Translations under genes and position numbers: made by a program
Part shown: positions 56,501 to 64,000 of the stretch, piece after piece
Numbering within the stretch: the first letter of the stretch is position 1
Layout: each line of letters starts with the position of its first letter
NCBI GenBank assembly: GCA_007922305.1
Contig: ML677374.1
Span: 10,966,492 to 11,030,491, forward strand
DNA from: Dermatemys mawii
Lineage: Eukaryota; Chordata; Testudines; Dermatemydidae
Direction: 5' to 3'
Length of the DNA: 64,000 bases
The notes under the pieces: model-generated
Told to the model about the DNA's origin: nothing
The model's input: only the letters and a program-made list of their open reading frames with translations
Databases searched by the model: none

Positions 56501-59433
56501 GCAGATACTGACCATTGCACTGCTTTCTATTCCTTTCTTAACCAGGAACACACAACCTTCTCTCCTAAATCGGGCAACTGGTCCTGGGTTCTGCCTTTTG
56601 TAATGGCTAATACTTGGTCATTCAGAGGAAGGTGGATTTCTCTGGCTTGTTCCATAAAGTGCCTAGCTGATTGTGTTATGCTGTACATCTAGAAATAAAT
56701 AAAAATGCATTTCTTCCTGACCCAAGATTGAGATCAGTTTGTGCCCAGAAGCATGAGCTGTAATTATCCTTATTTAGGTCCCAATGAATTATAGTAGCAA
56801 AATTCCTGCAGGCTTCAGGATTTAGGCCTTAAGTAGCAAAAATCTGAATTCCCAAGTTTTCATTGTCCGTGGACTTTTGCTGCCTGTGAATATAGAACAG
56901 AAGGATGAGTGTTTGGCTTGTTTTATTGGTGGCCATATATTTCAAGGTCAAGAAAAGCTGGCTGTAGCCGCTACTTGCTTGATTTGTTACCAAAAGACCT
57001 TAACTTGTCTTAGATTTACTTCAGTGCTTCTTGCTAAATCACCCTTGAGAAGTTTGCTCTCTGTGCTAAGTTGTTTACTTTTGTTCTTTTCTTTCAAATC
57101 CTAAATAACAAACATGAAAGGTTTATTATTAAGCAAATGAATAAATAAATACAGCTCCTAAGCAGTGAGTTGCGTTTCCCGTCAAGAAATATCTTGCATT
57201 GAATACTTATCAAACACAAAACAAATTGGGTACTCAGCTAAGATTGGAACAAATGATTGGTGTCTTGTTTACACACTTTGAAATCAGCCTGAGGAAAAAA
57301 AAGTGGTAGACAGTCTCTTAAAGGTAGGAAAAAATAAGAATTTATTTTTTGGAATTAAATATACAGATTTTGATTATATTTTTCTTATTAAATAGACTAT
57401 TTGCTGAGATAATACAGAGAGTGTAGTATACAGAAAAATAGATATGCTAGGACACTTAAGCAAGCAAGATGACTTTTCTTGTTTGCAAAGGTTGGTTTTG
57501 TGTATGGTTTATTTGTACTACATACTTATGTGAATGACTACATTTAATACAGTAACGCGAATACACATTGTGCTCTCTACTCATGTAAAAGGGAATGCTT
57601 CTGAATCAGCACAAGCTGTCCTGCTCACAGGGGGAGAACAAGAGGCATTGGGTTCAAACTACAGTATAGCAGATCTCAGGAAAAAATTCCTAATTGTCCG
57701 AACAGTAGGACAATGGGACAAACTTCCTAGTGAAGACATGGAAGCTACTTCGCTGGAGGTTTTCAACAAGAGGCTGGAGAGCCATGTGTCTTGGATGGTT
57801 TAGACTCAACAAGTCCTGCATCTTGGCATGGGTTAGCACAGGTTATCCTTGTAGTCCCTTCTAGCCCTATGGTTCTATGATTCTATGCAGCAGAAGAGTT
57901 GAAATTTGCCCTGTTTCTCATGTTGAGTAATACTGCACTCCAAGAGGTTAATGGGACTATTCTAAGTAAGATACAGCCCACCTTGAGTAAGGGGAGGGCA
58001 GAATCTAGCCCAGAGGTATCTACGTTTCTTTAGTAGGAAGTAGAAATGAGCCAAATCTGGAATAAAATATTGGAACTTCCTTGTACATAGAGTGTGTGTA
58101 GGGGCGGGGGATGCTACTGATATAAAATAGATCTACATCGGGGTGCTAATTGAAATGGATCTGGTTGTGAAACAACTTGATTTTTTGGAAATAAGAATGA
58201 CTCCATTTTTAAACACATTTGTCTGTAACGTATGTATATTTTCTTTGAAATATTTAAGAACAAACATAGTACACCTTCCATCAAATATTAAAGTAATTAT
58301 ATACACTTCCATATGTGCTGTCAGGGCAACTATAAATGGCAATACGATCTCAGAAGTGACACTCTTACAGCAGGGGATTCACAATTATGATATACTCTTT
58401 TTATTGTCCCTCTTTTAACTTTATACTAATCTGTGTTATTTCTTTGTTCATGTCAAACTAGACTTCGGGGTTTAGCCATATTTGTAGCATTGTATCCCTC
58501 TGGAGAGCCCGATACTCTTGTTATACTGTGGCTGATAATGGTGGCTCTAATCTTAGTTGGCTTCTGTGATGAGATTTAGTAGCTTATTTCTAAGCAATGC
58601 ACTTGGTTGGGTCTGCATAGACAGTCCTGAACTAATGCAGCTTCACAGCATGAAAGGACAAGTTTATGTTCTGGAGTGGGTGATGCTCCAGATAGACAGA
58701 CATAAAACAGAAGTCCGAAGCATTGGCAGAAAAGGTCCTTAGGTACATTGTGTAAGAGTAGGAGAAACATTCCATGTCTCCAAGTCAGTAAATTGTCTTG
58801 CCTATCTAAAACCCTTCAGTGGTTTAAAACGGTTATGTGGCATTCTTCACTGACCTGTGCTAAATACTAGTGCAGTGCTGAGCAATATTGGAACTACTGT
58901 TTACCCAAGAGGTGGCTGTAGTTTGCTGGCAGGGAGATGTGATCCCTGCACGTACGGATCAGTTGTAAAGCACTTGGAGATGAAAGTCACTAGGGCTGGG
59001 GATTTTCAAAGGAATTTATGGGGATTTGTTTCCCAAATCCCATTGACTTTCTGTGGGATTTAGGTGCCAAACTCCATTAGACTCCTTTGTAAATCTAGGT
59101 ATTTAAGTGTCTTGGACAGCATGACAAAGAGGTGGAGTGGAATAATGGTTGATCAGCTTTTTTGAATTGCATGAGTGCCAGGTTTGTCTTGGTGTGCCAG
59201 AATTGTTACCAGGATTAATAGCTGTGATTTGAAGTAGTTAGGAATATTCCTATGTCTAAATATCGCATATTCAGCTAAATGATAGTAATTCATTCTCTTT
59301 TAACAGAAAGAACGTGAACTTGAGGAAGAAGCTGGCAGGACAGGTCCATCTCAGCAGACCAATGGGAAAAATGAGGAGAGTGAAAGGAGGGAGATGATCA
59401 CTCCAAGTCTTAGAGATGCACTAACGAAACAAG
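41584..59433 (+). CDS. TYW1: TYW1, 5' part: anchor, flavodoxin domain and linker (8 exons)
   Basis: Eight exons join in frame into 372 codons plus one base; the human protein has 732 residues, so about half is present. TYW1 makes the tricyclic core of wybutosine at position 37 of tRNA-Phe from m1G and pyruvate, using FMN and a radical-SAM iron-sulphur site. Visible here are a membrane segment (about 21-43), the FMN phosphate loop FYGSQTGTAK (87-96), VATYTDGHPTEN (141-152), VFGLGN (181-186), a Cys cluster CSGNCKKGKC (256-265) and an acidic linker ending ITPSLRDALTKQ. The radical-SAM exons, which should begin with the counterpart of human YQLIGSHSG, are not found before 64000. It is divergent from and next to SBDS. 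Confidence 0.96.
42001..42120 (+). repeat. Interspersed repeat (gtgttagtctgtatccgc family)
   Basis: gtagctgtgttagtctgtat, ggagtacttgtggcatct and gcttcatcagatgaa are shared with 20239-20330. Confidence 0.65.
42217..42430 (+). mobile_element. hAT-like MITE, 214 bp
   Basis: Same family as 33487 (ccaccaaaatgccaccaaat-type interior; right end GTTTGAGAACCACTG). Flanks acttagag (42209-42216) and acctagag (42431-42438) match 7 of 8. The left end is mutated. Confidence 0.85.
42528..43188 (+). mobile_element. DNA transposon-like element, 661 bp
   Basis: Ends GGGCTTGGTTACACT and AAGTGTAGCCAAGCCC form imperfect inverted repeats, flanked by aaa on both sides (possible 3-bp duplication). No transposase reading frame is seen. 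It includes a (gagt)n and a (ct)n tract. Confidence 0.65.
44785..44927 (+). CDS. TYW1: TYW1 exon 2 (membrane anchor)
   Basis: 143 nt, residues 2-49. LWLNRFYIY is followed by the hydrophobic stretch SCAAFGIGIWICFQFI, a likely single membrane segment, then basic KAKK. Acceptor ttttag, donor gtaagt. Confidence 0.94.
45060..45180 (+). repeat. CR1 LINE 3' end
   Basis: agactagatgacctcctgag, tcccttccaaccctgat and the terminal attctatgattctatga are diagnostic of CR1 tails. Confidence 0.9.
45715..45855 (+). CDS. TYW1: TYW1 exon 3 (FMN loop)
   Basis: 141 nt, residues 50-96, ending VKVFYGSQTGTAK, the phosphate-binding loop of the flavodoxin fold. Acceptor ttgtag, donor gtaaaa. Confidence 0.96.
46417..46518 (+). 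CDS. TYW1: TYW1 exon 4 (flavodoxin domain)
   Basis: 102 nt, residues 97-130, GFATILAEAI to RDYDPDDCLAEE. Acceptor after a ctctct run, donor gttagt. Confidence 0.96.
46810..47030 (+). repeat. tRNA-derived SINE copy (degraded)
   Basis: ctgagttcttttcttggttctg, cactgtgcctcagtgtcctgt and tttatttagttaatgttcat follow the order of the SINE at 13755. Confidence 0.55.
47254..47448 (+). CDS. TYW1: TYW1 exon 5 (flavodoxin domain)
   Basis: 195 nt, residues 131-195. VFLVATYTDGHPTENAAWF and GMRYAVFGLGNSMY are close matches to human TYW1. Acceptor cttcag, donor gtgagt. Confidence 0.97.
47478..47565 (-). repeat. CR1 LINE fragment, reverse orientation
   Basis: tttttgttgctctcctctgg and ccagtttgtccacatctttt are typical of reverse-strand CR1 text. 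Confidence 0.65.
47575..47680 (-). repeat. SINE fragment (MIR/CORE-like), reverse orientation
   Basis: Tacggatggagaagctaagg, cagcaacagagctggtatta and gaactcagaaatcgctggtt match reversed MIR-like text. Confidence 0.5.
47784..48065 (+). CDS. TYW1: TYW1 exon 6 (end of flavodoxin domain, Cys cluster)
   Basis: 282 nt, residues 196-289. VGKNIDKWLWML and SKHGSIEADFNAWKARF match human, then CSGNCKKGKC and a Lys/Glu-rich, low-complexity tail. Acceptor tcctag, donor gtaggt. Confidence 0.97.
48066..49360 (+). other. TYW1: TYW1 intron 6
   Basis: 1.3 kb, no clear repeat or second gene recognised. Confidence 0.5.
49361..49483 (+). CDS. TYW1: TYW1 exon 7 (acidic linker)
   Basis: 123 nt, residues 290-330. 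Acidic run TTSEEEPGTEEDG, then the conserved SVIDVEDLGKIM. Acceptor gcctag, donor gtactg. Confidence 0.96.
50359..50509 (+). mobile_element. hAT-like MITE, 151 bp
   Basis: Ends CAGGCCTGCACAAC and GTGCGGCCTG; exact 8-bp target duplication tactagat (50351-50358 and 50510-50517). Confidence 0.88.
50646..50832 (+). repeat. Interspersed repeat (gtgagagagacaagctttcg family)
   Basis: gtagttgtagctgtggaggt, ggtgggtgaggtaatatca and ttctgttggtgagagagaca, then an inverted partial copy (ctctctcaccgacagaagtt) near 50790-50812. Common in turtle genomes; class not determined. Confidence 0.65.
51516..51750 (+). mobile_element. Palindromic DNA element remnant (MITE)
   Basis: Begins aaggtacgtctacact and ends gttgtagacctggc, with tgttgacagg/gttgacataa text like that at 3743. 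Confidence 0.6.
52950..53740 (+). repeat. CR1 LINE fragment, split by a later insertion
   Basis: CR1 text (acctgtggaactcactgcca, then cataaggcaaccagtaactg and agacaggatgctagattaca) is in the expected order but interrupted at 53110-53477. Confidence 0.75.
53110..53477 (+). mobile_element. hAT-like element inserted in CR1
   Basis: Starts CAGGGGATCTCAAAC and ends GAGAACTACTG, degraded inverted termini like those at 28374. No clear target duplication remains. Confidence 0.65.
54319..54525 (+). repeat. tRNA-derived SINE copy (degraded)
   Basis: gggagactaggagtcaagac, ggggaggtcacttgaccttt and ttttgccattttgtaaaacg follow SINE order. Confidence 0.6.
54747..55090 (+). mobile_element. GC-rich DNA element remnant
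   Basis: Starts cagggttgctagatgtctgg and carries gacc ggacc / agcagcgcagcagg text. The right end is uncertain. A CpG-rich island here is repeat-derived, not a promoter. Confidence 0.5.
55850..56060 (+). repeat. GC-rich tandem-like repeat
   Basis: Repeats of tttggggtgcaggagggggctctgggctggg occur twice with variants between. Likely the interior of a degraded transposon. Confidence 0.6.
57600..57887 (+). repeat. CR1 LINE 3' end
   Basis: ggacaatgggacaaacttcc, gaggttttcaacaagaggct and the tail tctatgattctatg. Confidence 0.9.
59307..59433 (+). CDS. TYW1: TYW1 exon 8 (linker)
   Basis: 127 nt, residues 331-372 plus one base. KERELEEEAGRTG to MITPSLRDALTKQ, matching human ALREALTKQG. Acceptor taacag, donor gtaagg. 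It follows a 9.8-kb intron. Confidence 0.95.
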
Positions 59434-62201
59434 GTAAGGGTCCATAAAGATGGTGTGCAGACAAGATTCTAGATCAGGCTTCAAACAGTTTTTATAGATT
59501 TTTATCAGGAAGGGTGCAATGCAAGGATTGAGCTATTGTTGCCTTTCATTTATGGTGGGTTCCATGATGCCTGCATAATAGATATGGGACGGTCTTTCTG
59601 TAGGTGTCACTCTCTGGTTGCAAAGTTAGGACACTAGTGAGATTACCAAAACCAAGCAGTCCAGGTCTAAAATCCTTAATAGGGCACAACAGCTCTTGAA
59701 GTTATAAACAGTAGTGTCTGGACAGGAATTTTGGAGTCTAGAGGGTACCAGTCGTGTTTGTGAGCCAGTTTGTTAATGTTCTGGAGAGAAAACACCCTGG
59801 TGCACGTCCAGCTCCTAAAAGAGAGGGCATTTGAAAATTGGCCTCACTTCTAATATTTTAGTCCAGTACTTTCTTCTCAATTTCATACTCTGATTTCAGT
59901 GCTGAAATTCATTTCCCAAAGATAAATTCATTCAAATGAATCTGAATGGTCCACTGGAGGAAAACTAGATCATGACTTCTCTCAAGAACCATACAGAATG
60001 ACGTTAATGGACTTAAGGCCATTATTTTTAAAAACATAGACATGAGAGTGCATGAAAAATGTCCAATTTACAGCCCTGCAGACCAAAAACCTCAATCCCC
60101 AGAACAGGTACAGCTTGAGCAGGGGTAGAACAATGCTCTGCAATGTATGAGAGAGTAGTTTGGTCTTCATCTCTAAAGATGTGAGAGGAGTTGAGTTTTC
60201 ATGCCCATTCATGTCTTAGTTCCCGTCCTGAAGCTTCTGAAAAAGGATGTCTATTGTGATACAGATGTCTGACTTACCAGCTGGTCTGAGATCATGAACT
60301 TGTTTCACGTAAGCCAAACAGCTGTGGCTTCTCTGTAACATTTTCAGTCATTGACGACGTGATCTAGTTTCTTTGACCTTGTCACCTGAAGGTGACCCAG
60401 CTCCCTGTCCCAGCTATCCAGTCTTGAGTATGTGCCTTTTTTTTTTTTTTTAATAAACTCAGAGCAGATGTAAAAGAAATGGAAAATGCATAAAACTCGG
60501 AGTTAGAATAAAATAATCTAGCAAAGGCCTCATAAGAAATAAAGTTCTGCAAAACTTGGCCGCTAACCTGTAGGGCCTCCATGTGGGTACCTGTCTTGCT
60601 ACTTGCTGACACTTTTGGAAGCCTGAAATGTCTCCCACGCACCTGGGTTACTTACGTCTTTTTTGGCTTTGTCACCCAAGGCCATATTTTCAGTGACAAA
60701 TGCAGTATCAACTGCTGCGAAGTAGTTGAATATGTGATGCACTTTTGAGTGCTGCCCCTGTATAACTTGAAGGTCAAATCCTGTCCCAGCCTGTCGTCTT
60801 AGGAGCAGGGATTCTGGTAGATGCGTAGGGCAGAGAGGGAGTGTGAAGTGGGATGGACGGCGGCGCTGCAGTAGCATCTATTGGAGATAGCAGTTAGTGC
60901 ACATGCTACTAGGAATTTAGGTTATGGCTGTTCCCTGGGTTGGAAGATTGACCCCAATGTGCTATGCAGCATGGTAGCTGGTACCCCACTAAGTGATCTG
61001 TGGAGTCTTAAGGAGGAATCTTGTTCTGCTACTCCATGGACGTGAGGGGAGAGGCTTTTACTGTCTTTCAGTTGGTGAAACACTTTGATGATAAGTAGCA
61101 CATATAATCACTTCCTGTGGTCCTGGGCCTTTGACATGCTGGGGCCATCATCTGCCATGGGAGCTGAGGATGGTCAGCACCTTGTGGGATTGGGCCCTAT
61201 GTTTGCATTGCAGTGCCCTGCTCAATTGTGAGGCTGCATTATGTCTTCAGGAAGAGTGAAGCAAAGTGACTGCAATGATTCAGGCAGCTTCCCCTTTTCA
61301 ATTGCCTTTAATTTGCTTTGGTTTTGTGGCTCTGATGAGGCATCTTTTTATTTGGTGCTACATAAAAAATGTTCAGTTAGAGGATCAGAATTGCACGCAG
61401 AGCCCACTTTTCTACAAATCACGTTTTAAACACCAGGGCAGATCTACCTGAGAAATTTCATCATTTGAGACCTTCAGGGAAAACTGACAGAATTCACTTT
61501 CCTGTTGGCAAATTGCATTTTTTTTTTAGGTACAGGTGTCATTTACATTTTCCACTGGCTAGCTTTCTGGAAAATGCAAGCAATCCTAGCTGGACGAAGA
61601 AACCTGCAGTCTCCAAAGAGTTAATTTTAGCAAGTCCATTTCTGTTAAATTAAAACCTCCCAGTGAAACACTTTCCCACTGTGCGCTCAGTATGCTATAT
61701 TCACAAAAACTAGTATCAGAGCAGCTTGCTCTATAGGGGTTTAATTTGCCTTCCTTCTATTTTCACATGTCAAAACAAACATTCTTCCGGAGATCAGACT
61801 GTGTAGACATATTTACATGGTGTTTGTTTTTTTTTAAAGTGCAGAGTATTCAAAAGATCATATAATTTATTTAGCAGTTACTGGTTTCTATGGGTTAAAC
61901 TTCACTTTTTTTTCAGTGTTATCCCTCAGGGCATAATTAGCTCAAAAGAGGTAAAAATCAGTGCTAGTGATTCAGAATGAAGCTGCTCCTTTAAAATTTA
62001 GTTGCAGAACATGAATTTGCCTTTGTCTCTTTAGACAATCTTAACAATTATTCATTTATTTTTATTCACCTTCAGGCAAATTTATCTTGTTTGGTCTAGG
62101 TGACATGAATATTGATTGAATAATTGGGTTTTATTTTAGCACCAGTTAAGCACCATGGATTTTGCATCAGTTAAATTTACTGTTACACTCAGATTGTACA
62201 A

Positions 62202-62615
62202 CAGGGGTGGGCAAACGTTTTGGCCCATGGGCCACATCGGGGTTGCAAAAATGTATGGAGGGCGGGGTGGGGAAGGCTGTGCCTCCACCAGCAGCCTGGC
62301 CCCCACCCTATATCTGCCCCCTCCCACTGCAGGCACCCTGAAACCCTCTGACCCATCCAGTCCCCCCTACTCCGAACCACTCCCCTAGAACTCCACCCCG
62401 TATCGAACCCCCCTGACCTGTATCTATACCCCTGTCCCCTTACAGCCCCGCCGCGATTCCCACACCTATTCAATCCCCCCTTGTTTCCTGACCACCACCC
62501 CCTGTCCGTTGACTGCCCCCAGGGACCTCCTGCCCCATCTAACTCCTCTGCTCCCCATGCAGGAGCTCGAGGATCAGGCAGGACAGTCCCGTGGGCCGTA
62601 GTTTGTCCACCTCTG
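62202..62615 (-). mobile_element. hAT-like non-autonomous element, 414 bp
   Basis: Ends CAGGGGTGGGCAAACG and GTTTGTCCACCTCTG are inverted repeats. Flanks ttgtacaa (62194-62201) and ttgtacag (62616-62623) match 7 of 8. Interior text is the reverse complement of that in the 1017 and 19655 elements. Confidence 0.9.
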
Positions 62616-63045
62616 TTGTACAGGGTAGTAGGACCTTGTAGCTGTGTATTTAATGATTAGTTTCATAAGGGCATTATTCAATAGTTTCATCCATAAAAAG
62701 CTATAGTAAATTTTGTACAGTTAGTAAATGTTAATTCCCTCTCCCTTTTCAGTGTTAAATCTTGTATAAAGTTCATATGCATGGTAAGATGTTCAGTACT
62801 TCCAAATAACAAATATAAATTGGGAGAGAGAGTTAGCAATGAGTCTATTTCAAGTATTTGACTGTGGGTGTTATGTTTACAGTGATATTACTTTGAAGTG
62901 TTAATGTTATAGTATATTTCATCTATTTAGGCAGACAGGAAATGAACTGAAAATAGAAATCAACCATTGATATTACTCTATTTGCCAGAGCAAACAGTAT
63001 ATAGCTAGAGCTGAGATGTGGCTTATATTCTAACTCTCTTAGTTG

Positions 63046-63760
63046 TGTGACGGAGTCAGACCAGAAGGATATAGGAGAGTGCTGGAAGGCAGGTACATTA
63101 GTCTCAGGGTGTGCAGGTCCCTGTTCCCTGGATAGCCAAACAAAGGCTACTCCAGGCCAATCAAGACACCTGGGGCCAATTAAGAACCTTCTAGAAAGGA
63201 GTAGAAACAGCTAGCCTAATTGGGACACCTGAAGCCAATCAGGGACTGGCTGAATCCAGATAAAAATCTTCCAGTTAGTCAGGTGGGTTGTGGGTGTCAG
63301 GAGCTGTGAGAGGAAGTTGTGCTGTTGGTGAGACTGAGTGTTGGACAACATATCATCCAGAAGGAAGGAGGCCCTGAGGTAAGGGTGAAGTGGAGTTTGA
63401 AGAAGCGGGGACTGCTGTGGGGAAGTAGCCCAGGGAATTGTATTGTGTTTTGTGGATAAAAGGTCAGCCATCTTAGCTGATATTATTAGGGTCCCTGGGC
63501 TGGAGCCCAGAGTAGAGGGCGGGCCTGGGCTCCCCCATTTCTGCCTCCCCTAATTAGTCTCTGAGATTGGGAGACAAGAGAGACTGTGCCAGGAAGGATA
63601 GCTTCCCCTCACTGGTTTGTGATGAAAATGGCTCAGTAGACTGTGACCTTGTCTCCAGAGAGAGAAGGGCTCCGTGGAGGGTCACAGTGAGCCGCTGAGG
63701 CTAGTAAAAATCTGCCAGGAAACGCAGGATCCACGAAGATAAGGACAGAGCTTTGTCACA
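63046..63760 (+). mobile_element. Solo LTR of an endogenous retrovirus-like element, 715 bp
   Basis: Starts TGTGACGG and ends TTGTCACA, short inverted ends beginning TG and ending CA. The 4-bp direct repeat gttg flanks it (63042-63045 and 63761-63764). A possible TATA-like ataaaagg lies near 63456. No gag, pol or env reading frame is next to it inside the window. Orientation is chosen from the TATA-like motif only. Confidence 0.7.
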
Positions 63761-64000
63761 GTTGCTTATAGTTTTTCAAAATAGTTCCTTCTTGGCCGAA
63801 ACTTGGTATGCTTGGTCTTAAGATGAATTTTTGTGTGTAGAAAAGCTTATCTCTAGTGACTTCTAAGTGTTGGAGGCTGAATTCAGGTAAACTTAAATGT
63901 GGCTTTAGCTTTAGAGGCACCCTTAAATTATGGTTATGATTGGAAGAGAGTGACTGTTAAAGTAAGTCCATTCTGTCCATCTGTTCCTTGTGTGTAATCC

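Larger units (their letters stand above)
49484..59306 (+). other. TYW1: TYW1 intron 7
   Basis: 9.8 kb, the largest complete intron in the window. It contains at least seven repeat copies (50359, 50646, 51516, 52950 with 53110, 54319, 54747, 55850 and 57600) and no second gene that I can support. Confidence 0.7.
59434..64000 (+). other. TYW1: TYW1 intron 8, incomplete
   Basis: At least 4.6 kb to the window edge without the next exon. It holds one hAT-like element and a solo LTR; 59434-62190 has no gene I can support. Confidence 0.7.

Noticed and set aside
59434..64000. TYW1 radical-SAM exon
   Set aside because: I read this stretch for the expected conserved start of the domain and its Cys motif and found none.

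Overview
This is vertebrate nuclear DNA, most likely from a turtle. The genes have spliced exons with GT/AG borders and two CpG-rich promoter regions. Between them lies a dense reptile-type repeat load: short hAT-like elements with 8-bp target duplications, CR1 LINE tails ending in ATTCTATGA-type repeats, tRNA-derived SINEs, palindromic DNA elements and one solo LTR. The turtle assignment is my inference from repeat families and was not tested by any search. I see no bacterial features, CRISPR array, phage or plasmid.

The window holds three protein-coding genes. (1) A merlin-like gene (paralogue of NF2, FERM family) lies on the + strand, coding from 9195 to 32133 in 17 exons that I could join in frame into 648 codons. 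A splice acceptor just before the start codon implies at least one upstream 5' exon, perhaps at the CpG-rich block near 1.9-2.42 kb. A polyadenylation signal at 33200 closes the gene. (2) SBDS, the ribosome-maturation factor, lies on the - strand from 41050 down to 35177 in five exons (250 codons), with exon lengths matching the human gene. (3) TYW1, the wybutosine tRNA enzyme, runs on the + strand from 41584. Its first eight coding exons (membrane anchor, flavodoxin domain, acidic linker) are present. The radical-SAM half lies beyond the right edge.

Layout: 1-9181 has no recognisable coding exon but holds repeats, an orphan CpG-rich block and a possible short transcript (2902-3490). 9182-33220 is the merlin-like gene. 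33221-35000 is the gap between two convergent 3' ends. 35000-41050 is SBDS. 40650-41590 is a shared, probably bidirectional CpG-rich promoter. 41584-64000 is the 5' half of TYW1, with a 9.8-kb intron 7 and an incomplete intron 8 that ends in repeats and a solo LTR. SBDS and TYW1 lie head to head, as in human. SBDS acts in 60S maturation and TYW1 in tRNA-Phe modification, so both serve translation, but nothing here shows that the merlin-like gene works with them.

The most interesting item is the merlin-like gene. It keeps the FERM domain, the blue-box segment and the PAK-type serine of merlin, but its C-terminus is rebuilt: an extra 70-codon exon and an unrelated 11-residue end replace the canonical merlin tail.
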